Below are positions 8,871-17,375 of a stretch of 64,000 bases of DNA, piece by piece. The DNA comes from Methanobrevibacter wolinii SH. Its GTDB lineage: Archaea > Methanobacteriota > Methanobacteria > Methanobacteriales > Methanobacteriaceae. Numbering within the stretch: the first letter of the stretch is position 1; the number at the start of each line of letters is the position of its first letter. A program made the position numbers and the translations under genes. Under the pieces are notes generated by a model. It worked only from the letters and a program-made list of their open reading frames with translations, ran no database searches and was not told the origin of the DNA. The stretch is from NCBI RefSeq assembly GCF_000621965.1, contig NZ_JHWX01000012.1:1-64000 (forward strand). The letters are read 5' to 3'.

Positions 8871-9605
8871 TTATATTTTACAGTTAGGGTTATTACTAGC
8901 AAGTCCAACATAAGTTAAAGCAGCTAAAATACCTCCAACAATTGGACCAATAATATAAATATAAAAGTAACCCCAAAGATTTCCTCCACCAACAAGATAA
9001 TCAATTAAATAAGGACCAAATGTTCTTGCTGGATTAATAGATCCACCAGTAATAGGTCCAAGAACAAAGATTGCTAATGCAACAGCAGTACCAATTGCTA
9101 AACCAGCAGCTCTTGGATCTGCTTTTTTATCTACAGCAGTACCCATAACAACTAATACAAGCAAATAAGTACCAATAAGTTCAGCAATAATTGCAGAAAT
9201 TACACTTACACCTTTAGCAGGAGCAGTTGCACCTAAAGCTGCAATAGTTGCAGAACTTGGTCCAATACATATAAAAACAAATAAACTTCCTAAAACTGCA
9301 CCAATTACTTGTGCAAAAATATATCCTATAGAATCTCTTAATGAAAGATTTCCAGAAACAAGTAAACCAATAGTTACTGCAGGATTAAAATTAGCACCAG
9401 ATATTTTACCAAGTGAATAAACACCCGCCATTACAGTAAGACCAAATGCTAATGAAATAGCAAACCATTCAGCAAAACCACCTAAGGTCCCTACATGACC
9501 ATTAGCAAGTAAAGTTGCTTGAACTGCAGATCCAGTACCAATAAAAACAAGGAAGAATGTTCCAATTAACTCTGCTAAAAATTTATTTGACATATTCCCT
9601 TTCAT
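8871..9605 (-). CDS. aqpM: aquaporin / MIP family channel (AqpM-like)
   Basis: A 244-residue integral membrane protein with six helices and both channel signatures: 'SGANFNPAVTIG' (first NPA) and 'GGSINPARTFGP' (second NPA with the selectivity-filter Arg). The opening 'FLAELIGTFFLVFIGTGSAV' is typical of archaeal AqpM, which passes water and small neutral solutes such as glycerol. The ATG at 9605 follows AGGTGG; a second ATG four codons later also has a possible site. Next to the DUF2193-type gene, with 220 bp between, possibly co-regulated. Confidence 0.92.
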   Translation of the reverse strand: MKGNMSNKFLAELIGTFFLVFIGTGSAVQATLLANGHVGTLGGFAEWFAISLAFGLTVMAGVYSLGKISGANFNPAVTIGLLVSGNLSLRDSIGYIFAQVIGAVLGSLFVFICIGPSSATIAALGATAPAKGVSVISAIIAELIGTYLLVLVVMGTAVDKKADPRAAGLAIGTAVALAIFVLGPITGGSINPARTFGPYLIDYLVGGGNLWGYFYIYIIGPIVGGILAALTYVGLASNNPNCKI

Positions 9606-9728
9606 ATTACCACCTACAAATTCAATTTAAATTTTAAATTATAAAAATAAATAATTATTTTAAAATTTATAAAATAAAATTAAATTAATTATAAATTGTA
9701 TAATATATTATAAATTTTTTATTGAAAC

Positions 9729-9799
9729 TAACAATTTTAACCTAAAAAAGTTAAAAAAGTAAAGACAAAGTAACAATTTTAACCTAAAAAAGTTAAAAA
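9729..9799. repeat. direct repeat downstream of the DUF2193-type gene
   Basis: TAACAATTTTAACCTAAAAA followed by AGTTAAAAA occurs twice, at about 9729-9757 and 9771-9799. On the minus strand each copy contains AACTTTTTTAGGTTAAAA, an imperfect hairpin with a T-run, so the pair may act as a 3' end of the gene that stops at 9826. Confidence 0.6.
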
Positions 9800-9825
9800 C
9801 CTAGAAAAACTAGATTTTAAACTTT

Positions 9826-11325
9826 TTATATAGCATTTTTCCATTGACAATATTGATGTCTAAAGTCAATAAGAGAAGCAACAGCACAATTTTTACAAGC
9901 TTTAACTGGTGAATTTGCTTTATCCTTATTAAGTGCAATAATATTTGTCATTAGAGTTGCAGTCATGGGTTCTGAAGTAAGTAAACAAGGATAATCTGCA
10001 AGACGCATTAATGATGAGAATCTTACAGATATAGCACAAGATGGATAAGTATATCTTTGTGGATTCATTATTACTTCATTATCAAGTATTGGTTTTAAAT
10101 CTACAGGATAAGAACTTACCATAGGTTCCAAAATACCAGAATCAGAACATTTTGCTTTTCTAGCTTTATCAAGATATGTATAACCTCTATATATCATATC
10201 CATAAAGTCAGAATTATGTAGTTCTGCAGCTGCTCCTCTTGTTGGATTTAATTGAACAAAATTATGGAAACGTTTTGTAAGAAGATCAACAATCATTACA
10301 GCATTAAATCCATCAAGTTCTAATATATATTCAGTAGCACATGCTGAAGCACCAGTAGTTAAACTTAAAATATCAAATGGAGATTTAAAATTAGTAATAT
10401 TAGATTTTAAACTAGATTCAATTACATCTGTTGTAGCTTCAATAATTGCCATTACAACATCATCTTTACACATATTAAATGTAGATTGTGATATATGATG
10501 AGCAATATCTCCTACACAATATGCAGGTACAGTTAAAATATTTCCATAATGAACTTCATTATCCATTGCTGCTTTTACATAAGGAGTCATTTGTTTTTTA
10601 TAGGTTTTCATATATTTTCTACAATCAAATGAAGATTCTCCAGCATCATCCATAAGTTTACCTTGAGCTTCAATTGGATCAAGATAAATATCTTGTAATT
10701 GAGAAATTTCAAGTTTAGTAGCCTCAGCAGCACTTGCACCATTTTCAAGAGCTTGTGAAAATGCATCTCCAACTCCATAAGAAGTGTTCATACCCCAAGA
10801 TTTAGCAGCTAAAATAGCTTGTTTATGTGCTAATGGAATATCTGTTTTAAGAAGAATTTGATTTACAACATTACTTGTACTTCCAGGAATCATTGCAAAA
10901 TCAACAACACAAGTAGGACCATAAAATCCACCATAATGTCTAATTGCTTCACGAGAAATTAATGCCTCATTATCAGCAATTGCCTTAGCAAATTTTTCAA
11001 CACTTTCATTAAATTTTGAATCTTCCTCTTTAAGAATTTCAAGTACAGGTGGTGTTTGATAGTGTTCAACCATTGGATCATCTTCTGGTCTAACAGTATC
11101 AGTTAAACTATTAAGAGCATCAAAATGTGTTTGAACAGAATTTGTATGTAAATCAAAAACTGCTTGAGATTGACTACCTATTGGTTTCATACTAGTTGCT
11201 GCATCTAAATATGGCTTAGCATCAGCAATTTTAAACTTAGTACCTCTTTTTTCCTTAATAACATCAACATCTGCCCTTTGAGCAGAAACTGCTTCATTTA
11301 CCATTTTCTCAAATAATTCATCCAT
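9826..11325 (-). CDS. DUF2193-type protein of methanogens
   Basis: A 499-residue cytosolic protein that I recognise, with moderate certainty, as the archaeal DUF2193 family; function unknown. It is acidic and mostly helical, with 'FYGPTCVVDFAMIPGSTSNVV' and 'GASACATEYILELDGFNAVMIVD' as conserved blocks. A Cys motif ends the protein: Cys477, Cys480 and Cys493 ('CKNCAV' ... 'QYCQW'), plausible metal ligands. The ribosome-binding site GGTGATAATATG is strong and GC content is relatively high, hinting at high expression. It has a 557-bp region before the divergent upp gene and aquaporin just downstream. Confidence 0.65.
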   Translation of the reverse strand: MDELFEKMVNEAVSAQRADVDVIKEKRGTKFKIADAKPYLDAATSMKPIGSQSQAVFDLHTNSVQTHFDALNSLTDTVRPEDDPMVEHYQTPPVLEILKEEDSKFNESVEKFAKAIADNEALISREAIRHYGGFYGPTCVVDFAMIPGSTSNVVNQILLKTDIPLAHKQAILAAKSWGMNTSYGVGDAFSQALENGASAAEATKLEISQLQDIYLDPIEAQGKLMDDAGESSFDCRKYMKTYKKQMTPYVKAAMDNEVHYGNILTVPAYCVGDIAHHISQSTFNMCKDDVVMAIIEATTDVIESSLKSNITNFKSPFDILSLTTGASACATEYILELDGFNAVMIVDLLTKRFHNFVQLNPTRGAAAELHNSDFMDMIYRGYTYLDKARKAKCSDSGILEPMVSSYPVDLKPILDNEVIMNPQRYTYPSCAISVRFSSLMRLADYPCLLTSEPMTATLMTNIIALNKDKANSPVKACKNCAVASLIDFRHQYCQWKNAI

Positions 11326-11882
11326 ATTATCACCTATAAATATTTATAAATTAAATGAAAATGAAAATTAAATAATTAAATTGTATATAATTAATTAGTA
11401 GTAAATTAAATCATATATAAATTTCGTTTAAGTACTAGATAAAAAATTTATATATTATGAAGTACATAATTAAGATTAGTTCTAATTTTAACAAATAATT
11501 TAAAGAAAGAGAAACAATAAAACAATCGATTTTGATTTTAAAAGAAAAAATGATGTTTTTCTAAACTTGAATTTATAAATAAAAAAAAGATATTTATTAA
11601 AATTATAAATTAAGATAATTTAAATTCATATAAAATAAATATCAAGTTTATCTTATTTTATCATGATTATATTTAAAACCTATTATAAGATTCTAATTAA
11701 TTATAAAACATAAAAATTAAAATTTATTTTAAATATATATTAAAATAATAAGATTGTAAATAATCTGATTATGTTGAAGACATGTTTTATTTAAATTTTG
11801 ATTATCTATTAAAATTAAAATTTAAAAATTTCAACACAAGAAATAAACCAATAAAGTTTAATTTAAAGATAGGAGATATTTA
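11326..11882. other. 557-bp divergent promoter region (DUF2193 / upp)
   Basis: A TATA box TTTATATA lies at 11448-11455, within ACTAGAT...ATGAAGTAC, where the flanks are loosely inverted. It could serve the DUF2193-type gene with a leader of about 100 nt. Nearer upp there is ATGTTGAAGACATG (11772-11785) and, at 11820-11835, ATTTCAACACAAG, resembling an end of the dispersed element. No gene seen. Confidence 0.45.
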
Positions 11883-12509
11883 ATGAATGAAAATGTTTTA
11901 AATCATCCCTTAATAACTCATAAATTAGCTATCTTAAGAGATGTAAATACAGGTACAAAAGAATTTCGTGAATTAATTACAGAAATTTCAACACTTTTAG
12001 CATATGAAGCTATGCGTGATGCAAAACTTGAAGAAGTTACAATACAAACACCACTAGAAAAGTTAAAAACTGGGATGTTAAATGAGGATAATTACGCAAT
12101 TGTACCTATTTTAAGAGCAGGTATGGGTATGTTAGAAGGGATTATCAATGTAATTCCAAATGCAAAAGTAGGACATATTGGTCTTTATCGTGACGAAAAA
12201 ACATTAAAACCAATTAAATATTATTATAAAATGCCAAAAGGAATCGAAAATAGAGAAGTTTTAATTATAGATCCTATGCTTGCAACTGGTGGAAGTTCAT
12301 CTGCTACAATTGATATGCTTAAAAAAGATGGAGTAAGTAAAATTAAACTTTTATGTATTGTTGCAGCACCAGAAGGAATTAAAACAATTGAAGAAAAACA
12401 TCCAGATGTTAAAATATTCTGTGGAACAGTAGATAAAAACCTTAATGAAAATGGATATATTCTTCCAGGTCTTGGAGATGCGGGTGATAGAATTTATGGT
12501 ACAAAATAA
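11883..12509 (+). CDS. upp: uracil phosphoribosyltransferase
   Basis: A 208-residue salvage enzyme that makes UMP from uracil and PRPP. Diagnostic segments are 'PILRAGMGMLEGI' (near residue 80), 'IGLYRDEKTLKP', the PRPP loop 'LIIDPMLATGGSS' and the C-terminal uracil-binding 'LPGLGDAGDRIYGTK'. Length and order are those of bacterial and archaeal Upp. AGGAGA lies seven bases before the ATG. Monocistronic. Confidence 0.97.
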   Translation: MNENVLNHPLITHKLAILRDVNTGTKEFRELITEISTLLAYEAMRDAKLEEVTIQTPLEKLKTGMLNEDNYAIVPILRAGMGMLEGIINVIPNAKVGHIGLYRDEKTLKPIKYYYKMPKGIENREVLIIDPMLATGGSSSATIDMLKKDGVSKIKLLCIVAAPEGIKTIEEKHPDVKIFCGTVDKNLNENGYILPGLGDAGDRIYGTK

Positions 12510-12517
12510 ATATTTAT

Positions 12518-12599
12518 ACTCAATTCAAAATACTTAAACCTTCTATTACTATAATTTACAGAATGAATATATTATTAGACTCAATTCAAAATACTTAAA
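12518..12599. repeat. 21-bp direct repeat, 61-bp period
   Basis: ACTCAATTCAAAATACTTAA occurs at 12518 and again at 12579, between upp and the second DUF169 gene. It may be the remains of a tandem duplication. Confidence 0.6.
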
Positions 12600-12645
12600 T
12601 CATCTATAATATAGTATATAAAATAATATATCATTAGGTGGTAAA

Positions 12646-13452
12646 ATGGAGAGTAATATAACAAAAGAATTATCTGCAAGATTTAACCCAATTTTACTTA
12701 TCAAAACAGATGAAAAACCAGAAGATGCATATACACTTAAACCTGGAAGAGGTGCTTGTGTAATGTCACTTGTAGGACAAAGCATTGCAAAAAGGAAAAT
12801 AACCTGTTTTAGTCGTGAAAATATAAGTTGTGGTGGAGTTAATGCAGGTTTAGGTTGGGGTACTGGATTTGAAAATGAAGAAGATAAAGAATTTCAAGCA
12901 TGTTTCTTATCATTAGGTCTTGAAAGTGCTAAAGATAAAGATAAATATCTTAAAAAAATAGAACATATCCCAAAACCAATGCAAAAAATGTTTATAAATG
13001 GTGAGCGTATTTACTATGATTATGATACAGCATATAAATCAATAAGCAAAAGACCAATTTATGATGATAATAAATATGCTGTTTTTAAGCCATTAGAAAA
13101 AATAGAAAATGGAGAAATTCCAGATTCAGTGATATTTACAGTTAATCCAATAGAATTAACAGTATTAATACAATTAAATAACTCTTTTAGAACAGATAAT
13201 ACTTATATTTTAACTCCACAAGCATCTGCTTGTCAAGCTATTGGTGCTTTTACTTTTAAAGAAAGAGATAAAAATAATCCATCACCAATTCTTGGACCAA
13301 TCGATTTTGCAGGACGATCTAAAATTAAAGCTTTAATTCCAAATGATTATATGCTTCTTTCAATGCCTTGGAAATTATTTTTAAAATTAGAAGAAATAAG
13401 TAAAAATAGTATACTACAAACAGATTTTATTAAAAATTTCTATAATGAATAA
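12646..13452 (+). CDS. DUF169 family protein (paralogue 2)
   Basis: A 268-residue DUF169 member of the longer type. Seen are 'FNPILLIKTDEKP', 'RGACVMSLVGQSIAKRKITCFSR', 'CGGVNAGLGWGTGF', 'ACQAIGAFTF' and 'SPILGPIDFAGRSKIKALIPNDYMLLSMP'. Cys and Gly-rich loops are shared in kind with the shorter paralogue at 88-780, but overall similarity is low. GGTGG precedes the ATG. No functional partner is evident in the neighbourhood; substrate or cofactor unknown. Confidence 0.75.
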   Translation: MESNITKELSARFNPILLIKTDEKPEDAYTLKPGRGACVMSLVGQSIAKRKITCFSRENISCGGVNAGLGWGTGFENEEDKEFQACFLSLGLESAKDKDKYLKKIEHIPKPMQKMFINGERIYYDYDTAYKSISKRPIYDDNKYAVFKPLEKIENGEIPDSVIFTVNPIELTVLIQLNNSFRTDNTYILTPQASACQAIGAFTFKERDKNNPSPILGPIDFAGRSKIKALIPNDYMLLSMPWKLFLKLEEISKNSILQTDFIKNFYNE

Positions 13453-13461
13453 AACAGGATT

Positions 13462-13533
13462 TTAAAAATCATCAACTAAAAACAAAACAAAAAAAATCCT
13501 AATCTTAAAAATCATCAACTAAAAACAAAAAAC
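13462..13533. repeat. ~43-bp direct repeat downstream of DUF169 paralogue 2
   Basis: TTAAAAATCATCAACTAAAA begins at 13462 and again at 13505, in the short space after the stop codon. It belongs to the class of 3'-end duplications seen throughout the window. Confidence 0.6.
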
Positions 13534-13648
13534 AAAAAATAAATTCTAATTTTAAGAATAATCTACTAAGTATAAGATATAAATTAAATAATAATAAAAT
13601 TAAAATCTTAAAAAAAGAAAAATAGTTTTTAAAAAATTTATTTAGAAA

Positions 13649-14038
13649 TTAATCTGAAATATTAAGGGTATCTTTAAATAAAGTACGAATCTCTTCTCTT
13701 TTATCTTTATCAGAATACTCTTCAAATCCACTATTTAAACTAAACATTGCAATTTCATAAATTACCCTATTTAAACTACGACCATAATCAGTTAAATAAT
13801 ATTCTGTTTTTACAGGATGTGTTTCAATAATCTTTTTTTCAATAATATTACTTTCTTCAAGTTCTTTTAATCTTTGTGAAAGAACTTTATTACTTAAATT
13901 AGGTTTATCTTCCTTAAATTCTGAAAACTGTTTTTTACCAAAAAACATATCTCTTATAATTTGTATTGTCCATTTTTTATTAAATAAACCAACTACTTTA
14001 TCAATAGGACATCTAAATTGTACTTTTTGTTTACCCAT
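13649..14038 (-). CDS. HxlR family regulator 1
   Basis: A 129-residue winged-helix HxlR protein. The opening 'RCPIDKVVGLFNKKWTIQIIRDMFFG' carries the conserved N-terminal Cys of redox-sensing HxlR proteins. 'FKEDKPNLSNKVLSQRLKELEESNIIEKK' is the recognition helix and turn, and 'EYYLTDYGRSLNRVIYEIAMF' the wing and dimer helix. It is clearly paralogous to the HxlR protein at 31398-31778. The start was set at 14038, preceded by AAGTGAT; the 16 upstream residues look like translated leader. Divergent from the macro-sirtuin operon, with shared palindromes between. Confidence 0.9.
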   Translation of the reverse strand: MGKQKVQFRCPIDKVVGLFNKKWTIQIIRDMFFGKKQFSEFKEDKPNLSNKVLSQRLKELEESNIIEKKIIETHPVKTEYYLTDYGRSLNRVIYEIAMFSLNSGFEEYSDKDKREEIRTLFKDTLNISD

Positions 14039-14134
14039 AATATCACTTAAATAAATATTATAAATTAAAATTAATAAAATTTTCACATAATAATTAAATT
14101 TAATTTTTAATATTTTTAATAAAAACTTATTATA

Positions 14135-14160
14135 GTTACTATTTAGTAACCTAGTTACTA
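14135..14160. promoter_or_regulatory. HxlR operator: overlapping GTTACT/AGTAAC palindromes
   Basis: GTTACTATTTAGTAAC (14135-14150) is a perfect inverted repeat, and TAGTAACCTAGTTACTA (14144-14160) is a second one that shares its left half. The result is three alternating half-sites in the 198-bp space between HxlR 1 and the macrodomain gene. The same half-sites recur at 16031, 16170 and 31887. Confidence 0.75.
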
Positions 14161-14236
14161 AATTATTACAAAATTTATTTATTAATTAAATATACAATTA
14201 GAATATGTATTAAAACAAAAAGTAAGGAGGTATAAT

Positions 14237-15025
14237 ATGAATAAAGATGAAATAGTAGATTACTTACTTAAAGAATTAATAGAAGAAAGCAATGAAAAAA
14301 TCAATATTCCAAAGGATTATGAAAGTAAACGAATATTATTACGATCTTTAATGAACATTCGTCTACCTGGACCAATATCTAAAGAATTTTTAGAAAAACA
14401 AGATGAATTATTAAGTTATGAAACAAATTCAAAAAAATTAGTTTCAGCAAGTGATATTAAACCAATAGCTAAAAATCCGAAAATAGGAATATTTCATGGA
14501 GATATAACTACATTAAAAGTAGATGCAATAGTAAATGCAGCTAATTCCAAACTTCTTGGTTGCTTTATACCATTACATAATTGTATTGATAATGTAATTC
14601 ACTCTGCAGCAGGAATACAGTTAAGATATGATTGTAATAAAATTATGCTTAAACAAGGACATGATGAAAAAGTTGGACAAGCAAAGATAACTAAAGGATA
14701 TAATTTACCTGCTAAATATGTTATTCATACTGTTGGTCCTGCATTAATTCAAAAAACTAAACCAAATAAAAATCAAGAAGAATTATTGAAATCATCATAT
14801 ATAAATTCTCTTAAGCTTGCAGATAAATATCATTTAAAAACAATTGCATTTCCAAATATTTCAACAGGAGTATTTAATTATCCAAAAGAGGATGCTGCAA
14901 AAGCAGCATATTCTGCAGTAAATAGTTATTTAAATAATAATCAAGACACAAGTATTGAAATGGTAATTTTTGATGTATTTGAAGAAGAACAATTAGAAAT
15001 TTATAAAAAATTATTAGAAGATTAA
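14237..15025 (+). CDS. zinc-containing macrodomain protein, SirTM-associated ADP-ribosyl hydrolase
   Basis: A 262-residue protein with a helical N-terminal part (1-80) and a macrodomain ('GIFHGDITTLKVDAIVNAANS'). After Asn100 and Asn103 comes 'LLGCFIPLHNCIDNVIHSAAG': Cys109, His114 and Cys116 fit the zinc site of the Zn-macrodomain subclass that occurs in operons with class M sirtuins. 'FPNISTGVFNYPKEDAA' is the second substrate loop. Known members remove ADP-ribose put on by the linked sirtuin. AGGAGGT precedes the ATG, and the sirtuin gene follows after 14 bp. Confidence 0.9.
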   Translation: MNKDEIVDYLLKELIEESNEKINIPKDYESKRILLRSLMNIRLPGPISKEFLEKQDELLSYETNSKKLVSASDIKPIAKNPKIGIFHGDITTLKVDAIVNAANSKLLGCFIPLHNCIDNVIHSAAGIQLRYDCNKIMLKQGHDEKVGQAKITKGYNLPAKYVIHTVGPALIQKTKPNKNQEELLKSSYINSLKLADKYHLKTIAFPNISTGVFNYPKEDAAKAAYSAVNSYLNNNQDTSIEMVIFDVFEEEQLEIYKKLLED

Positions 15026-15039
15026 ATAAAGAGGTTAAA

Positions 15040-15903
15040 ATGTTTAATAATTATTCTAAAAAAATTAAAGAAGCATATGAAAAAATTTCAAATGCAGATA
15101 ATATTGTTGTAGGTGTTGGATCTGGATTATCTGCAGCAGGTGGATTAAACTATACAAATGAAGAATTTTTTAAAAAACATTATCCACAGTATAAAAAATT
15201 AGGTTATAATAATTTAACAGAAGTTATGGGTATATACTGGGTTTATTTAAATGAGGATAATGCATGTAAATATTGGGGATTCTGGTCCCACCATATAAAC
15301 GAAGTAAGATATGAAACACCAGCATTAGAACCATATACCAATTTATACAAGATACTTAAAGACAAAAATTATTATATCATATCAACTAATGTTGATTATC
15401 AACTTGAAAAAGCAGGATTTAAACAAGAAAAAATATTTGAACCACAAGGACAATACTCACAATTTCAATGTATAAAACCATGTTCTAATAATGTTTATTA
15501 TAATGAAAAATACATTAAAAGAATGATTAATAATAAAGTAGATGATTATACAATAAATAGTGATGATATACCATATTGTCCTAAATGTGGAGACTTTTTA
15601 ATTCAAAACCTTAGATGTGATAATCGATTTGTTGAAGAACCAAACTATAAAAACTATGATAAATATATAAACTTTCTAAAAAATTCAGTAAATGAAAATA
15701 CTGTATTTTTAGAATTAGGTGTAGGATACAATACTCCCACAATTATTAGATTCCCATTTGAACAATACTGCTACAATTATCCAAATTCAACATTAATAAG
15801 AATGAACTTAAATCAAGCAAATATTCCAGAAGCAATAAGTAGAGGTATATCAATTGATAATGATTTAAATCAATCATTAAAAGATATAGCAGATTTAATT
15901 TAA
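15040..15903 (+). CDS. SirTM-type (class M) sirtuin, predicted protein ADP-ribosyltransferase
   Basis: A 287-residue Sir2-fold protein. NAD-binding 'GVGSGLSAAGGLNYT' (24-39) and 'STNVDYQLEKAG' (Asn117, Asp119) are present. The canonical deacetylase His of the 'HG' motif is Gln136 in 'FEPQGQYSQFQC', the replacement known for SirTM enzymes, which ADP-ribosylate instead of deacylating. Zn ligands are probably Cys144, Cys148, Cys180 and Cys183. In Firmicutes SirTM modifies a lipoylated GcvH-L, linked to an LplA2; neither gene is present here, so the target is unknown. GAGGT gives the start. Confidence 0.9.
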   Translation: MFNNYSKKIKEAYEKISNADNIVVGVGSGLSAAGGLNYTNEEFFKKHYPQYKKLGYNNLTEVMGIYWVYLNEDNACKYWGFWSHHINEVRYETPALEPYTNLYKILKDKNYYIISTNVDYQLEKAGFKQEKIFEPQGQYSQFQCIKPCSNNVYYNEKYIKRMINNKVDDYTINSDDIPYCPKCGDFLIQNLRCDNRFVEEPNYKNYDKYINFLKNSVNENTVFLELGVGYNTPTIIRFPFEQYCYNYPNSTLIRMNLNQANIPEAISRGISIDNDLNQSLKDIADLI

Positions 15904-15961
15904 ACCATAAAAACAAACATACTAAAGATAAATGACTTAATTTAAACCATAAAAAAAGTAC
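15895..15961. repeat. 42-bp duplication of the sirtuin gene's end, including the stop codon
   Basis: TTAATTTAAACCATAAAAA spans the last codons and stop of the sirtuin gene (15895-15913). It is repeated at 15937-15955, 42 bp further on, so the stop codon region itself has been copied. Confidence 0.75.
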
Positions 15962-16030
15962 ACAATAAAAATTAAACTAAATATTTCAAGGTATAAGTTG
16001 AATTAAATATTAAATTAAAATTTATTTAAA

Positions 16031-16046
16031 GTTACTATACAGTAAC
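16031..16046. promoter_or_regulatory. HxlR operator copy upstream of the FMN-binding protein
   Basis: GTTACTATACAGTAAC is a perfect-arm palindrome with the same arms as the sites at 14135 and 31887. It lies 300 bp upstream of the gene at 16331. A diverged half-site pair (TTACTTTTTAGTTAC) follows at 16051-16065. Confidence 0.7.
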
Positions 16047-16169
16047 TACATTACTTTTTAGTTACAAAAAGCTTTTATAAATAGTTAATCAAATTATAAA
16101 ATACAAAACATGTATTTAAGATTAAAATACATGATAATAAAATGTGATTATGAATATAAAAATAAATAA

Positions 16170-16201
16170 GTAACTAAAAAGTTACAAAACCTATTTATAT
16201 A
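16170..16201 (+). promoter_or_regulatory. HxlR-like palindrome directly upstream of a TATA box
   Basis: GTAACTAAAAAGTTAC (16170-16185) has the arms in inverted order relative to the other sites. Eight bases later comes TTTATATA (16194-16201), a good archaeal TATA box for the gene at 16331, implying a leader of roughly 100 nt. The RiPP promoter has the same operator-TATA spacing (seven bases). Confidence 0.65.
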
Positions 16202-16330
16202 TGATAAATCATATTATTAAATACAAATTAAAATTTATTTAAAAATTAAACAGATATTTTAGTTTAAAACTAAATATAACTTGTTTAAATAAAAAAATTA
16301 AAAAATAAAATTATATGGATGTGAATTATT

Positions 16331-16732
16331 ATGAATGATGTAATTAAATTTTTAGAAGAAAACCCACTTGTATACTTAGCAACTAAAGGATTAGACCAAG
16401 AAGCAAAAGTAAGACCAATACTTTACTACTTTGAAGAAAACAATAAACCATACTTCTGCACAGCAAATACAAAACCAATGTACAAAGAATTAGTTGCTGA
16501 TCCAAAATTCGAATTAACTGCAGCAACCCCTGAATATCAATGGTTAAGAGTAAAAGGAGAAGTAGAATTTGTAGATGATATAAATCTCAAACAAAAAGTA
16601 TTAGACTCAAATGAACTTGTAAAATCATTATATTCAACAGCAGATAACCCAGTATTTGAAGTATTTACCTTCACAGGAGAAGCAACAATAGCAGACTTCT
16701 CAGGAAACCCAGCAAAACAATATCAAATATAA
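16331..16732 (+). CDS. FMN-binding split-barrel (pyridoxamine 5'-phosphate oxidase family) protein
   Basis: A 133-residue split-barrel flavoprotein: 'FLEENPLVYLATKGLDQEAKVRPILYYFEENNKPYFCTANTKPMYKEL' is the FMN-binding half and 'QWLRVKGEVEFVDD' the central barrel. Such proteins bind FMN or F420 and may reduce small electrophiles; the exact reaction is open. Codon choice favours TAC, TTC and AAC more than neighbours, a sign of high expression. GTGA precedes the ATG. Two HxlR-type palindromes upstream place it in the same regulon as the macro-sirtuin and RiPP operons. Confidence 0.82.
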   Translation: MNDVIKFLEENPLVYLATKGLDQEAKVRPILYYFEENNKPYFCTANTKPMYKELVADPKFELTAATPEYQWLRVKGEVEFVDDINLKQKVLDSNELVKSLYSTADNPVFEVFTFTGEATIADFSGNPAKQYQI

Positions 16733-16765
16733 ACAATTTAAATATCAAGAACTTTAAATTGTTTA

Positions 16766-16826
16766 ACTTTGTTGAAATATATTAAAAGATTTAATTTAAA
16801 TTTTTAATATGATTTTTCAACAAAGT
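16766..16826. repeat. inverted repeat with the ends of the dispersed element (short form, copy C)
   Basis: ACTTTGTTGAAA (16766-16777) and TTTCAACAAAGT (16815-16826) are perfect 12-bp inverted repeats around a 37-base AT-rich centre. They begin 34 bp after the FMN gene. They match the outer ends of the longer elements at 6838 and 41090. It may act as a transcription end or be a deletion form of that element. Confidence 0.75.
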
Positions 16827-17375
16827 AATTCTTTTTTTAAAAAAATAAATACACATTTAAAACTTGTTTTATATAAAACTATTTTAATTATAATTCTTAA
16901 ATTATAAATATAAAGATTTAAACAACATTAAATACTAAAAACATTAATAATAATATTTAAAAATAAAAATCTGTTAAAAACTATTTTTTATAAAAATTTA
17001 AAGAACATTTAACATTTTAAATCAACAAAGAAAGTTAAATCTAAAAATAATAAAGGTTTAAACGATTTAAAAATAATAAAAATTAAGAAAAAATAATAAA
17101 TATAATCTTTTTAAGAAAGATTCTAATTTTTAATAATAAGAAAAGAATTGATTAAATCTTATTATAATAAGTAAAAAATATTTAATATTAATATTAATAT
17201 AATATTGGAAATATAATTCAAAAAATATTAAATTTATTTTTAAAAGAATAAAAATTAAGTTTTATATTTTTTTAAATGGATAATCTATAAAAAATAATAT
17301 AGGAATTTTTTTGAATTAAATATCTAATTTAAACTTTATTTTTAAGTTTAAAAAATTATTTAATAAATTTATTTA
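16827..17375. other. 549-bp AT-rich intergenic region
   Basis: It carries a partial element-like stretch at about 16973-17040 (CTGTTAAAAACTATTTTTTA, then ATCAACAAAGAAAG). Upstream of the next gene there are only TAATATTAATAT-type runs. No gene seen. Confidence 0.5.

Noticed and set aside
15040-15903. Canonical Sir2 deacetylase
   Set aside because: The catalytic His is replaced by Gln136 and a Zn-macrodomain gene is coupled, which marks the SirTM class.
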